From the NCBI GenBank assembly GCA_905221605.1, contig CAJNDS010000377.1, forward strand, positions 1-64,000: a DNA stretch of 64,000 nucleotides, written 5' to 3'. The notes beneath the pieces were generated by a model, which saw nothing but the letters and a program-made list of their open reading frames with translations, had not been told where the DNA came from and did no database searches. The position numbers and the translations under genes were made by a program. This document shows positions 22,360 to 35,099 of this stretch, piece after piece; positions within the stretch are counted from its first letter, which is position 1; every line of letters starts with the position of its first letter. The stretch is from Symbiodinium natans (Eukaryota > Sar > Dinophyceae > Suessiales > Symbiodiniaceae).

Positions 22360-25300
22360 ATAGCACTTCAGCCAGGGCTGCTGAAGTCCCCAGTCTAAGA
22401 AACGTCTTGCAAGGCAATATCCTTAATATTGTTGTCGAGCATCTTAGGGACAGCAGAAGCTGCCCGAGACAAAGTCACGCTTCAAGTTTCAACAGATCAC
22501 TTGGAACTTAGGCAACTGCGTGTAAGAGGAGGCGAGAAAGGTCAGGCGGAGAGGACATGGGGAGAGAGAGGGGGAAGGAGATCGAGCGACATCAGCACCT
22601 GCACGCAGGCTGGATTAGTGCCACCCACACTTCAGGAAAAGAGCTGCCTTGCAGCAATGGCTGGTATTTGAACCAATCCGAAAAGCAGGTGATGTAGATG
22701 CGGATGCTCCAGCCTGAAAAACGACGGTGACACGCAAACACAAGCAAGCACACGCCATCAACATCCAGCACAACCATGACTCTCTGATCGCTCTTGCACA
22801 GCCTGCCTGGACAAAGCTTCAACGCCCCTGCTGTTGACAAAGGAAAGAATACTTGGATTGCTGCCATCCAAGTACGAAGGCACGATCTTTCTGAGATCCT
22901 GATTCCCAAATAGTTCATGCTGGTTTGTTAATGAGGCTTAGGGTGACGCCCGTGACTGAAAAATACTGAGAAAGTGAAAGCTCTTTTGCAGCCAGGCCGC
23001 TCTTAAACGCCTAAACCCTTCCGAATTCCTAATCCTAGGTTTTTCACTCCCGCGTAGCTGGCCGCAAACACGGTCTGTGTGGCCAATGACTGTCCAGGCA
23101 CAAACCCAATCCTAAGCCCTCCCTAATCTGCCATCCCTAATCTCTTTAAACGCCGAAAGCTTCTACAAAGCTTCAGCGGATGCCCTGGCTTTGCAGCTGC
23201 TGCCCCTCAAAGTAGCTACAGTAGGCTCAGGGCGGCGCGAATCAGAGCCAGGGTTTGGGTTGGGCTTACAATGGCTTACATGACTACCAGAAAACCCCAG
23301 CTCGGTCGCGACATGATTGGTGGGTTTGAAGGGGCCAGAAAGCACGATAAGATGAGGTTTTCCCGGACCTACTTAAGCCAAAGGGCAGGTACCATCAGAG
23401 GACTCACAACATACCTTTTTCTGGTTTGGCAGTTCCTGTTTCGACTCTGAGATGGAAGCCTTTCCACTGATACTTTCTATGCTTGCCTCCGCTTTGTGCC
23501 TCTATTGTCCCTGGTTCCACAGGCTCCGACCAAACGTGAAAGCATGGCCAGCCAAGGATCGCTCAGGATTGAACTGCTTAAGCGCGCGGTGTCGCAGTTC
23601 AGAAGGGCAGCCAGCAAGTCGGAGACGGCATTGTCCACCCCATCCTGTACAGAAATGTGCCGGGTACTGCAAGATCACAAGCAAAGCATAGCTGCATTGT
23701 CCTGCTTGTGGATTGCAGCTCCACGCACCATCAAGTCCAGTATTCTTTGGTGAGTGCTATCCACCTCAGGGAACACATGCCCGCAACGCCAGAGATTCCA
23801 CATGATGCAACCGCCCAGAACATGTACAGTACAGGAGGCTAGGTTAGCTCACATCTTTGCGCGTGAAGTCACATCTCCCCAGTGACACGCGGCTGCGAGC
23901 GAAGTCACATCACCCCGCATAAAGTCGCATCACAGAGACATATGTTGAAGCCCTCCCCCCGAATGTGCTGAAGCCCTCCCCCCAAATGTGCACGCGCCGC
24001 ACGCGCATGTTCTCGACACGCATGCAAAAAAAACACACTTGTCACCGCCTGGAAGGGGAGCACATTCTTGTCAGCGTGAATGAGATTTCTGCTTGGGGGT
24101 GCAAGTGGGTTCTGACGAATCTTGGAAATCGCGAATGTGTGCACGCGCCCGAGATACGTCTTTACCCGTGAAGATACCACTTAACCTGCCCCTTTGTACA
24201 TGCCGTTTGCTGCAGGGTTGCAATCAATGATGTCACGTCTGTCGCGCAGGAGGCGCGCGCACAAATATCGAAGGTAGCCGCACGAGCTTGGAAGAATTCC
24301 TCTAGCTGGTGGTGTTGCAACTCCACAACTGCCACATCGGTCATACCATTGAACACCTCAGATGTGGTATTGCGTCAGAGAGATCCTGAACTTTGAGGTG
24401 TATGCGTCTGCTTCGGTCTCATTTGGACCAGGTCGCGGTTCTTCGACGGCGTCTTCCCGAAGCCAGTAAACCGTGCAGTGGCTCATCCTGGCTCTGCTCC
24501 TGGCTCTGGTCGTCTTGAAGCGCCGCAGGCAGCAGATCACAGCAAAGCGTGGCAAAGCGTGGCAAACTGTGCCTCAACAAAGCTTCCCATTTTGGCAGCT
24601 GATAGGCCAACGCGACTCTCAAAGCATCCGATACTTTGCCTGCCGTCAGAGAACTTTCAATCGTGGCAATCCCCAAGACCGTCTAAAAATCGCTTGTGCC
24701 TCATCCGGTCTGTGCGGTCCAAGTCCCACCTGAAACGACCCACAAACGGACCTGCACAGACAAAAACAAAGTGCCAGACCTCTCCATCATGTTGGCCATG
24801 CCTTGCAAATACCTCGGCTTGCATGTTTCAGAGTGACTTGAAGTCGGCGCGGGTCCTAGACAGCATACTGTCCCACACTGTCCCATACTGTCCCAAACTG
24901 TCCCATAATGTCCCATACTGTCCCATACTGTCCCATACTGTCCCGTACTGTCCCATACTGTCCGATACTGTCCCTATCCAATGCGCTGCTGAAATGCCCA
25001 TCCTTGCCAACATCAATCTCTGTCTCCTGCGGACCAAGGCGCAGCAGAACTACGCATGTTACGCATTGTTCGCACGTTACGCATATTTCGCATGCTTCGC
25101 GTGATGCTTCCTGCCTTTCTGTGGCTGCGCATGGATATCATGGATATCACGAGTACTAACAGAGTCCTGTCCTCCGGCGGTCCCTGGGAAGCACGCCAAT
25201 GCAAATTCACGAGGCGGGCAGAGTGGTGCACCTCTTTGCGGTCTCATGTTCGGCTTCTGCAGTTTAGACATGTTAGATCATGTTAGACGATGATTGAATG

Positions 25301-25788
25301 TTGCGGAACTTTGCAGCTGCCGAAGGCAGGTCGCGGCTCAAGACTTCAGAGTGTTTGCTGCAAGGTTTGGAATTTAGGGTGACTTCCGGCAGACGCTGCA
25401 GCAGAGTATCCGGATCGTCCCGCAAGCCAGCTATCTCTGAGTCAGTGAAGGCCTCGCTGGACGTATTGTATGCGAGCATTTCCACTGCTATTTGAGACAC
25501 TCTGCTTCGCGGCATGATGCCCTGGCTGGAAAAAAGTGACCAAGGGCATGGCCCTCGCAAGGCTTCTTGCTTTGGCCTCGCAAGTGGGGGATGTCTACAA
25601 AGTCTACATTCCTTGTCTTGACGCAGTTTCGGAGCTTTCGGAGCCTTGCTGGGAGGAGGAGCCACACCAGGACCTTTACCCTTCGCCTTTGGTGGAGGCG
25701 GTTTGGGCAAAGAGCCTCGAGGCGAGCGGCCTGCACATGGCAGAGCCTTCTGAGTCACTCTGTCACTCTCTGTGTGTCTCCGTGTCAA
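20930..25788 (-). CDS. Formin (FH1/FH2), multi-exon
   Basis: Formins nucleate and elongate unbranched actin filaments through a dimeric FH2 domain, with FH1 recruiting profilin-actin. Reading leftward: a Pro-rich FH1-like stretch at about 25730-25640 (LPKPPPPKAKGKGPGVAPPP); an exon from about 25538 after a good TTTTTTCCAG acceptor, with MPRSRVSQIAVEMLA and then DDPDTLLQRLPEVTLN, fitting the FH2 knob region; an exon at about 22150-22000 with KFSEELEQCKENLGSLRQAL; an exon at about 21920-21800 with the FH2 hallmark LQVGNALNSGSMAN followed by ERGFRLASAL; and a last exon 21712-20930 with YKELSLYFDDPTYVYPPP and DLFGLLHSFASDCVKV, the FH2 C-terminal helices. About 90 residues follow FH2, with no clear DAD. 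The FH2 part between about 25.3 and 22.2 kb is not fully assigned (the frame at 24419-24676 may contribute). The start is unknown. Confidence 0.68.
22258..22356. repeat. CTTT and CT microsatellites flanking a GC-rich hairpin module
   Basis: (CTTT)n at 22258-22280 is followed by a GC-rich module at 22281-22324 (GGGGTATGGGGGCAAGCCCC and on) and then (CT)n at 22325-22355. The module recurs at 40949-40992. It appears to lie in an intron, or just upstream of the assigned FH2 exons, of the formin. Confidence 0.8.
24868..24978. repeat. 10-bp minisatellite (ACTGTCCCAT)
   Basis: About eleven head-to-tail copies of ACTGTCCCAT occur, with single-base variants (ACTGTCCCAA, ACTGTCCCGT, ACTGTCCGAT). They lie between candidate formin exons and are probably intronic. 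Confidence 0.9.
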
Positions 25789-25999
25789 AATGCTTTGTGC
25801 CGTGCCTGGGGGTGGACCTGGAGCCTGGCAGCTGCATCTAAATCAGAGAGCAACGCGTCTTGCAGAGCTGACTGCGTCGTTGAGCAATTGCAGGCCTTCG
25901 CCTTGCCAAGGGCAGACATAGAGTCCTTGGGAGTTTCATCCGCAGCTCCTGGCTGACTCACAATTTTGCGCTGTGGCGGATCGTGCAGCAGATGACGAA

Positions 26000-27526
26000 T
26001 TATTTGTCACCTGCTGCTGCGGAAGCCAGGAGGGAGACAGCCGAAGAGTCGAATAGTATTAAGAAGCCGCTCTGACTAACATCACACTCGCTGCAGCGAT
26101 GCGGCCAGCCTAGATCATCAACAGCCAAAGGTTGAGAATCATCTTGGTCAACCTTCACATGACCTCCAGTGCTCAAGATACTGTCTGCAGATGGTAGCCG
26201 TTGACTGCCGAGAATTCTACTACTCCTACACAGACCTGGCGGGCCACCGGCATCAGAACCGAGATGGAGATCTTTGCGCCTGAGCTGCATCCAGGGATAT
26301 CATGCTCGTGTTGAGGAGACACGACGACAAAGGCCGTAGCATCGTTTGCAAATGGACCAGGTGGAGTTCCTTCACAGAACAGCTTGGCGCAAAGCATCCT
26401 GTTACAGTTGCTGGCGCTCTGTCCTTCTCCAAGTCGCAAAGCTCATTCTTCCTGTCGGAAAAGTCTTGCATCTGACAAGTCGGTCTGGCAACTCGAAAGT
26501 TTGGAATCTGAGAAGCTAGCTCAGTAGCAATGCGCCTGGCCATGCACGCTCTCTTGGACGTGTGCAGCATTGAGTCATGAGGCGCGAGAGGCGCCTTTGA
26601 CGCTCAGCCTTGCCATCAGGCCGTGGCGTCTGCTCATGGTGCCTCCGAAGCGGACCAAAGACCTCCCAAGTCTTGCTTCGGAGTTTCCAGCACTTTCGCT
26701 GGTGCTTAAACTGTTGCTTCGTCTGGGCTGTAAACGGGCATGGCTTGTACTAGTCACTGATTGGTCCGCTCAAAAGGATTGAAGTGGTGAGCGAATAACA
26801 GCATCACACAAGTGGAGGGTGCTAACACCGGTATGAAGGCGCACGAAACCATGCTCACTGTTCGACCCTTTGCCTCCTCACAGCCTGCTAGGAGCTGCTG
26901 AAGTCTGGCATGGCATTCCTCAGCTTCTCATGGCTTCGAGTCTCCAAGAAAGGAACAATGCTAAAAATGTTAAAGGCACTCTTGCACTCTGTCTGTGATG
27001 CGAGCCAGTGGCACTTGCTCTGTCAACCTCTGCGAAGGCTTTGGGCTCAGTGACGGAACATTGTGGTATTGCAGGTGCCTGCCAGCAGCGCTTTGAGGCA
27101 GCCATTTTCGAAACCTATGAAAATGGATCAAGTGGTGTGGCGGGAGCCTGCTCGAGCTCATCACAGAGCTTCTTCACGCGATCGCGCAAGTGGTCCACCT
27201 GTTTGACTCACAATCGTGCCCTCACGCATTCTATTAGCAGCGGCGCTGGGCAAAGAGCACTCTGCACAAAGCACATTTACTGTGCGCAGCTGAAAGCTGG
27301 AAAACACCTCTTCCAAGGCAGCTCGAAGTTTCTGTTGCAGGTCCTCATCTACCTGAGGGTGCACCGGCCGATCTCCTTCAAACTGACTGCGTATGTCTAA
27401 ACAGCCACTAGGCTTCCGACCTCCATGCACATCCACCTGCAGGACATTTGCAAGCCGGAGCGGCTTAAAGCTCAACGTGCTCTCCTCACAGTGTCGACAT
27501 GTGTCGAGATAAAGCTCCCCCCCCAC
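26000..27526 (-). CDS. Candidate exons, possibly formin N-terminus
   Basis: Three minus-strand frames look protein-like: 27526-27161 (DVHGGRKPSGCLDIRSQFEG, then DEDLQQKLRAALEEVFSSFQ), 26439-26173 (GEGQSASNCNRMLCAKLFCE, then FANDATAFVVVSPQHEHDIP) and 26290-26000 (KVDQDDSQPLAVDDLGW). They lie directly upstream of, and in the same orientation as, the formin FH1 region, so they may encode its N-terminal part. No GBD/FH3 or other formin N-terminal domain is recognised, and a separate gene is equally possible. Confidence 0.3.
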
Positions 27527-27599
27527 CTCTAGTTGCGCAAGTACCCCACTGCGAATGGGAAGCGAGCAAGAATGCTTGAAAGCAAAAGGGGCCGCAGAA

Positions 27600-30500
27600 T
27601 GGAACTCAGCCCCAACTTCAGCAAGTGCTAGTCAAGCACAGTCTAGCAGTGATCAGGAGCGTCCAGAAATCTTGGCTGTCGGCCAACGCTCTTGAGACAG
27701 GTCCACAACCGACACTTCATGCCCAGCATCCTGCCAGCCGACACCTTTAACATCTTATTTTAACATCCTTTAACCCTGCAGACTTGGAAACAATTCAGCT
27801 TAGCGCGCCGTCATCACAATGACCCGCGTCTGAGGCTTGAAATTCTCCAAGACCTGGGAGATGAATGGAATTGAGTGGAGATGGGGCTGAGAACGAATCG
27901 TGCTTCTAAGGGGCCAGGGTAGTGAACTCCTCCTCCAGGAACAAAGTTGCCGGTGAAGCCTCGGCGGGCAACAACTGGTACGACCCAAAGAGCGGACAAA
28001 ACAACCTGCCTTCCCATTCGGGTCAACAAGGACGAACGCCTCATCCTGGAGCCCCTCATCACAAAGGGCGATAGGCGGCGATAGGGCATCAAGCGCCAAC
28101 TTCAGTCTGCCCGTGAAAGGCGACGATCTTGAGGGGAGCAAACCACTTATCCTAATTCGGCTTCGTTCTGCCAACCATGCGTGACCATCCCGACAGTTTG
28201 AAACTTGTCGTCGCCCTCCAATTCGACCCTGTGTTCCTGGAGCCTCATTTTGGTTCGGCATTTGTGTCATTGGATGTCGTTGGATTGGAAGTTCAAGCTG
28301 TGGTGGCAGGACGGGGATCTTTCTTTGGGCTTGAAGTGTGCAGCGATGTCGTGTCCTAAGGCTTGTGGCATCTGTTGTTCTCGGCGTGAACGACCGCAAG
28401 GGTTAAGCCTTCCTGACTGAGTCTTTGGTGCTGTACACGTAGGCTTTATTCACACGCACGGTGATACATGTGAGTCGCAGATGCAACAAACTGCCGTGGA
28501 AAGTGTCAAGCCTGCCGGTCCGGATCGCTCAGTACGGTCGCATGCCCCTCGAAATACATCACAAAGTAGTCGTTAACGTCGCATCTCGACCTGGCCAGAT
28601 CGACTGGAGAGGCTGGAAAGGCTGCGCTCCGGCCACAGGACATGCCGCAGTGATCCTTTGCTTCCTTGGACGGTCCGAGGCCAGGGTGACCATATCAAGC
28701 TGACTTCTAGGGTGAAACAGAAGGCTGAGACTTTGATGGCCCTTGGGCCGACGGCTGCCCGCTTGCATCATCTGTCCAATGGGCCACTTTATGAAACGAT
28801 CAGCCTGCCATGCAGTCAAGAAAGCACCGGCACGTCACCTGAAGCTGATGCCTCCTGGTGAAACTCAGATTGCTTCGTCCAAGCTGGCGAAAGACAGCGC
28901 AAGGTCAGAGAAGCCGGGCTTGACGGACGCCTGCACAAATGCAACCTCTAGAGCCGTTACACACGATACACACCGCAATGGTCTTGAGACCGCTTCAAGA
29001 TCAAGGGCGACCAGCTGGTCCAACCACCGAGTCTCGATGACAGTTTGCAGGGCTCGGGCACCTGCTCTTGGTGCGAGGCGGAGTCTTGGAAATCTGCCGT
29101 GTCACCTTGTCCGATTGAAGGCTTGGCGAATCATCCTGGCTCGCTCGCACATCCTACTCCCCGCTAAGGGCTGAACATGATGCCGTTGCCACGGAGGTGA
29201 CCTCGGGGCTTGCTGCACGACTTCGTTAGGAAGAACGCCCAAGAACATCTTGACGGCACGCACAGCGCCGCCTCGTCCTGTCCTCCAGGTGTCTTGGCCC
29301 ATTTTCTGTGTCCAAGTGCTGGAGGTGCGGCAGATCTTGCATTCACGCCTTGACTGCGACAATATGGTCGTTCTGGCGACCATGTCCAGACACTTCTTTG
29401 CCGGCTGCTTCACAATAAATGTATTAAATACAGCACTGAGCTGACAGCTCTCGCTCGCACGCTTGATGGCTCGAAGAAACCCAGGATCATCAAAAGAAGA
29501 AACCTTGGCACACTCAGCTTCGCCATGAACACCATGTATGCATGGCAAAGGGCAACATCCGCCACAGAACCATGATGAAATTCCCGTGCATTCCAGAAGC
29601 ACTCTGCCCACTTGGCGCTGTGTGCTCGTTCTTCGGTAACGGCGGTGGTTGATGTCTCATCTCAGAACTTGCGGAGCTCTGGTCCTCATTTGCACACCCA
29701 TCGACTGAGACTTGTGGTTTGCCTCGAGTGTAAATATGTCTAAATCTCGTCTAAATGCTGTGAAGATACAACATCGCATCCAGCCTCCGCTTCGTGTGCT
29801 TTCGTGTGTCTGGAGCGCATTTCAAGGCTACCATTGAATCCCCCCGCCTGTCCAGGGGTCCATTGTGAACGCCAGGACGACTTTCCCGACATCCGGGAGC
29901 CCTGTGTAGCAGCTGACCTGCAGCTTGCATCGTCGAGCTTTCTACAGTGGCCATCTTCTTGCATCACACTTGAAATGAGAAGAAGACTCTTGACCAGCTG
30001 TCGTCGGCCTGCTGAAGCGGGACACCAACAACAAGTGCTGCTGGACTGCATGCCTCAAACATCTACAGCAACCAGGGGAATAAACGCAGGCCTCAGAAAA
30101 TGAGGGGCTGGGAGCTGGGATCTACTCCCGTTGCTGAATTTCCACTTGGGCCTGGCCCGGGTTCCCGAACCCTAACCCCTCGCACTCCAAACAGTCCTGA
30201 ACAACTATTCAGGCCCAGTTGGAAATTAAGAAAATAAAGAGCCTAAGAAAATCAGATCATGAGCCCCTGACTTTGTTAATTTCGTTTTCGGCCTTGCCGG
30301 ACCCTCCAAACGAAATGCCCTCAAAATTACAGTAATGAAGAAATCCAGCCCACGGAGTATCTTAATTTAGTTTTGGTTCGGCTCAGGCCCTGCAAGGACT
30401 TAAGATCGCTTTCTTATCTGCATTGCATCACCAGGCCTAGAAGATGTAGAAGACGCGAAGCCCGCGGCTCCAGGTCCTCGCCGAAAAGATGATGGCCTTT

Positions 30501-32700
30501 CTCGGAAGACAGTGTTGTCCTGACAATCGGATTCACAATGATTCACCTTGATTCACAAAAAAAAACTGAAAGACAATTAGTGGAGAAGCCCGTCTTTTAC
30601 GACTAAGCACGAACGGCCCGTGCCTCTCTTGGTTGTTCCTTAGGCGCCTCCTCTACCAAAGACTGCTCATGGGTCTGCGCATGAAGTCCGCACGCAGGTA
30701 GAGGAGGCAGCAACTCGCCAACATCTGAAGCGGGGATTTGCTCGTCCAGCAGCTCCACAGGCAATTGTTGTGACTGATTGCCCGGCTCCGACAATGCTTG
30801 GTCCACCGTCTTTCCGCTTTCTCTGCCATCCTTGTGACCAAGTCCGACCCGAAGGATTCCGCTCTAGAATAGCTCTTTACAAAGTATTCCGTCAGAAATA
30901 GGACATGCCATATAATATCCCGTCATCCCGTCCCAGGTCCGCTTGATCGGTGTCAAGAAGCCATGCTTTGTGGCTGAGGAGCCGCAGTGTGCCTTAGCTG
31001 ATCCATGCGCGCGATTCACACCGCTCTGCAGAACTGTATGGCTCAAAAATGACTGCAGTTTTGAACTTCGCCACTGGACTATGGTAGGAGCGCGATTTGG
31101 AGCACCGCAACTGGCAAACCCCTCCAGGCCAGATGCGCCATACAACTCAAAGCATTCAAAGCGCCACAACATATGCATGGGATGCGAGCGCGCTATTTGG
31201 ACCGTGGAAGCGAGAATGCATCATGAAACACTGGATGAGGGAAATGGATGGTGAAAGCTCAATGTTCTGATCCTCTAAAAGCTCCCACGCGCACTTTCTG
31301 GAAAAGACGGTCGCGTGATCAATTGGATGGTTTCTCGACATTACTTGACGGAGGCGTCGCATGCAAATGCTAAAGAAGAAGAGAAAAACAAAACAAAACA
31401 AAAACTATTGTGCTTCGCAGCTTGCTCTCCTCGGATTTTGTGGCGTGCGACCCGGTTGGCATTTTCGGAACTTGCTGTGGCAGGTCCCGTGCCTCACATC
31501 CAATGACACATGTGAGCACTCAGCACCTGTCAAACACTCAAAATGTACCGGAAACTGTGGCCCGGAAACAAAACCACTCTGTCCAAACACCAACAAAATC
31601 TCAGCGCCCCCAGCCTCCATGGAATCAGCCGCAAAATCTGCAGAATCGACGGTCACGCGGGTTTGGTAATTAGATTTACTTCGAACTTGTGGAAAGAGGC
31701 AGCGAGCAAGCCATTTCAATCCGTCCGATCTTTCTCTGGAGACCGATGGCTGGAAAAGGTCTCCGGAGTCAGCCTGGCTCAGGGTGGTGATGCTTAGCGC
31801 ACTTTTTGTCGTCAAGCCCATGATCGTGCAGCTGTGCTGGCATCATTCCAACTAGCCCGCACACGTGCATCACCGTGACCAGCCTGTTGGATTTGGTCGA
31901 CTCCCATCCCTTTCGGGCGGAGGAGCCAAATCACAGCTGAGGGAGCCGAAATACAAACGAAAACGGTGTGTACACCTATCGAGTCCCATGCAAAAGCAAA
32001 CAACATACATCAACCAACGCGACGTCACGTCGCATGGCAAGCACACACGAGGCAACAGGCAAAAGGCGCCCTGCACTTCTGATGGCGCGTCTCACCGCGT
32101 CTTTTGTGCATTGGCTGTCGTACAATGTGAGGACCTGTCTTGTCATAACTTGCAGAATCACAGCCTTGATCAATGGCAGCAGTAAGCCGCACACTTCGTG
32201 CACTCCGCACTGCTTAGCCTTAGCAGCAAGATGCATGCAACAATGCCACGGTCACGCGCTGATGTCTCAGGCGGCCACCAACTCTTCGACATGTTTCGCG
32301 TCGCTGACACTGGGCAAACGTTGTTTGCTGTTGGCATAATCAAGCGCCTCGTGGGCCGCTTCGACTGACAGCTCGCACGCTCATCAATACAACCCGTTCA
32401 ATCGAATGTGATTCACACAGAACACGTTCTCGCCCAAACCGAACTCAAGATTTTTTGCAAAACAGTGTCACACAAACTTGCATGGCCACCCGGCATTTGC
32501 ATACGCGCAACATAAATATCTGGGTGCCCGACCAAAATGAGCATGTAAATTCGATGATCCTGCTCCCGTGATAGCTGGACTGTTGCTGGCCATGTCACAA
32601 CACCCAACGTCAAATTCACGCTTACAACTTGAGAAGGGGCTACGAAAGCTAGTCATCGCAGGGGGTGGCATTCAATACGACCTCTGCAAAGTACCACAGA
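27600..32700. other. Largely unassigned 5-kb stretch
   Basis: No gene could be identified. Minus-strand frames that look somewhat protein-like are 28260-27800 (KLALDALSPPIALCDEGLQD and, in another frame, HLHSIPFISQVLENFKPQTR), about 28640-28510 (DVNDYFVMYFEGHATVLSDP), 29611-29102 (Cys-rich start, then KCLDMVARTTILSQSRRECK) and 30806-30603 (acidic, ending ARAVRA and a stop). They could be exons of one or two unknown genes on the same strand as the rest. 30100-30600 and 30850-32700 show nothing beyond short ORFs. Confidence 0.3.
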
Positions 32701-32721
32701 CCTTCAGAGCATGGTGACTGT

Positions 32722-32935
32722 GGGGGGCGGGGGAGGACCTTGGGGTGGGGTGGGGGGGACCTTGTGGGGGGGGGGGGGGGGGGGGACCTGAAGGTGGTAG
32801 GGGGGGGGCCGCCCCCCCCCCCTACCTTATCCCACACGCAACCACCTTAAAGGAGGGGGGGGGGGGGGCGCCGGCACCTTATCCTTCGAAAATGCTTCAT
32901 GGTGAGGTGAGCGGGGGGGGGGGGGGGGGGCCACC
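32722..32935. repeat. G-run cluster with a G-run/C-run hairpin
   Basis: Four long G runs alternate with repeated CACCTTA/CCTTATCC words. At 32791-32828 a G run abuts a C run (AAGGT, G run, CCG, C run, ACCTT), a perfect inverted repeat that could form a very stable hairpin. Pseudo-ORFs here are Gly- or Pro-rich artefacts. Confidence 0.85.
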
Positions 32936-33293
32936 CCCACCTTAAGTTTTGGGTTTCGGACCTGTTAAGGTGTGGAACCCTTTTTTTCCCTGGAAGCTTC
33001 TTAACAAGGTGAATACCAGTGCATGGGTAAACGACAACTCCCGCCAGCTCCACAAAGCTAGCTTTCGTGATTAATGACTGTTGAGCATGTTCCAGCCTCC
33101 CGATGAAAAATCGGGGCCTGGGACACCGCACGATCCAAGACATGTTCATGGTTAACGACATGATTACTTGAACACCACTTCTGCGCCAAGCAACTGCCCG
33201 CTTGTAATTGGAGGCTCCACTCACTTGTCGGTTTCGTTCTCGTACCGCCTTGCCCGCATTGGGTCCGTTTGTGAGCGAATAGACAAATTGAGA

Positions 33294-33508
33294 CACACAC
33301 ACCCACACCCACACGCACACGCACACGCACACGCACACGCACACGCACACGCACACGCACACGCACACGCACACGCACACGCACACGCACACGCACACGC
33401 ACACGCACACGCACAGCGCACGCGCACGCGCACGCACGCGCACGCGCACGCGCACGCGCACGCACACGTGCACGCGCACGCGCACGCGCACGCGCACGCG
33501 CACGCGCA

Positions 33509-33549
<41 letters not shown>
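33294..33549. repeat. Compound CACACG / CGCACG / CA microsatellite
   Basis: (CACACG)n fills about 33294-33415, an alternating CGCACG/CGCG section follows to about 33512, and (CA)n ends at 33549. The whole 255 bp is alternating purine-pyrimidine DNA, a Z-DNA-prone composition. The Ala/Arg/His/Val-rich ORFs that span it are artefacts. Confidence 0.95.
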
Positions 33550-33551
<2 letters not shown>

Positions 33552-33559
33552 ACGGACAC

Positions 33560-34660
33560 ATACAGCAACATTCACACTGCAGCGCTGCAAGGGCGGGACC
33601 GCACTCATAGCGACAGGTCGGTATGGCCACTACCAAACGTGCGGATGGTGCGTCCGATTGCAACCCTAGCAACATGCAGGCCTAAAGGTGCATGCGTATC
33701 CCAGCTATGCATCTTGATGCATCTCGTGCTTTCGCCCAGGATTTTCAACCACCTGTGATCCATGAGGTCAGCCCTGCTTGTTACAAATGTCATACGCACG
33801 GGATTGCTGCGATGGTCGGAGGAAAACAATGTCTGTGCTCGAACAGCAGACGTGCGGCAGGCACAACTGGCAACACACGGGTGGCAATCCTGAAGCCTGG
33901 GCTTGGAACGATGCATTGGCTCGAGCGCTTGCAATGCTCGTTGTTTTTTTTTTTTTTTTTTTTCGGTCCCGTTTTTCCTGACGGTCCCAAGTGGGCAAGC
34001 GTAACGCAATTGCAGTGTGCTGGCGGCTCGGGTTTCAAGCCCACGCAAGGATAGCTTTCCAGATCCCGTCAAGTGTCGCAAGTTTGCGCGATGTCCTCGT
34101 GAGGTGGCACACACATCACGCCGTGGAAAGCCCATCACCCAATGTGGATGCTCATGAGAACATGACACATCATTCGAGAGAATACACATCACAACATACG
34201 AAACCCCAATGTGGACGCTGTTTATTGTTCTCAGCCACTGACCGTGGCGGAGCTACGGCAGGCGGCTGGCAAAAGGAGGAACTCTGGCAGCGGCGAAGGC
34301 CAAGAAGATGCACGTATGCAGAAACGCACGGGCCGACGCATGCGCCGCGCGGGAGCGAGAGCAAGCGAGCTAGCGGACTAACTCAACGGCCTCGGCGCTC
34401 CAGTGGCCTTTGAGTTCGGGGCGGCTGAACTCAGGGTAGGTTCGTTCTTTGGCACGGCGAACGAGGGGCAAGGCAGCTCCAGCAGCTTGCCCGCACCCGA
34501 TGTTGTGAGGGGGGAGAGCAAGGTAGTGTCAACAGCTGCATACCTCCCCAAAGATCCCAAAGGCGGGAGCCCATTGGCGATGACAGGTTCGTCCTGGCGC
34601 TGAACGTTATGGGCAACAGTCGCGCCAATTTCGCGGCAGATCCGGGCTGCGGCACACGCA
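33560..34660. other. Unassigned sequence with a T20 run
   Basis: Short ORFs only. A T run of about 20 lies at 33944-33963; read on the minus strand it is an A run, but no retroposon body or target duplication could be matched to it. Confidence 0.35.
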
Positions 34661-34663
34661 TGA

Positions 34664-34960
34664 TTCTATGCCCTTGACTCTATGCACTCGAACTGTATAC
34701 ACTTGGACAATTGTATGCACTTATATGGTTGCATACTCACTGGTATACTGCACTTGTATGCACTTGTATGCACTTCAATTGCATGGCATTCAAGTGTGCT
34801 GACTTGAATGCCATGCACTTGTGGTCAACTCCATACACATCATTGGAATTCAACACATCTGAAGTTGATGGACTTGAACTCGACATTTTTCAACTTAATA
34901 ATGCACTTGGGCAACTGTATGAACTTCACTTGTATGCACCCGACTCGGCTGTGCACGTCC
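34664..34960. repeat. Degenerate TATGCACTTG repeats
   Basis: Many imperfect copies of an approximately 10-14 bp word containing TATGCACTTG or CTATGCACT occur, e.g. near 34675-34700 and 34745-34785. The word is the same as in the clean 14-bp array at 43208-43650, so this is probably a decayed relative of that array. Confidence 0.65.
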
Positions 34961-35099
34961 AATCCACGCGACGCCATCCATGGAGAAAAAAAACCAACGC
35001 GAGTGAGCATCATGGGCAGTCGCTTTGAAGTCCAAGCTCATAGTCCATAGCGCCTTTCATGAGCAACAACTCAGCATGCACGCATGTAAAGCGTCCGGT

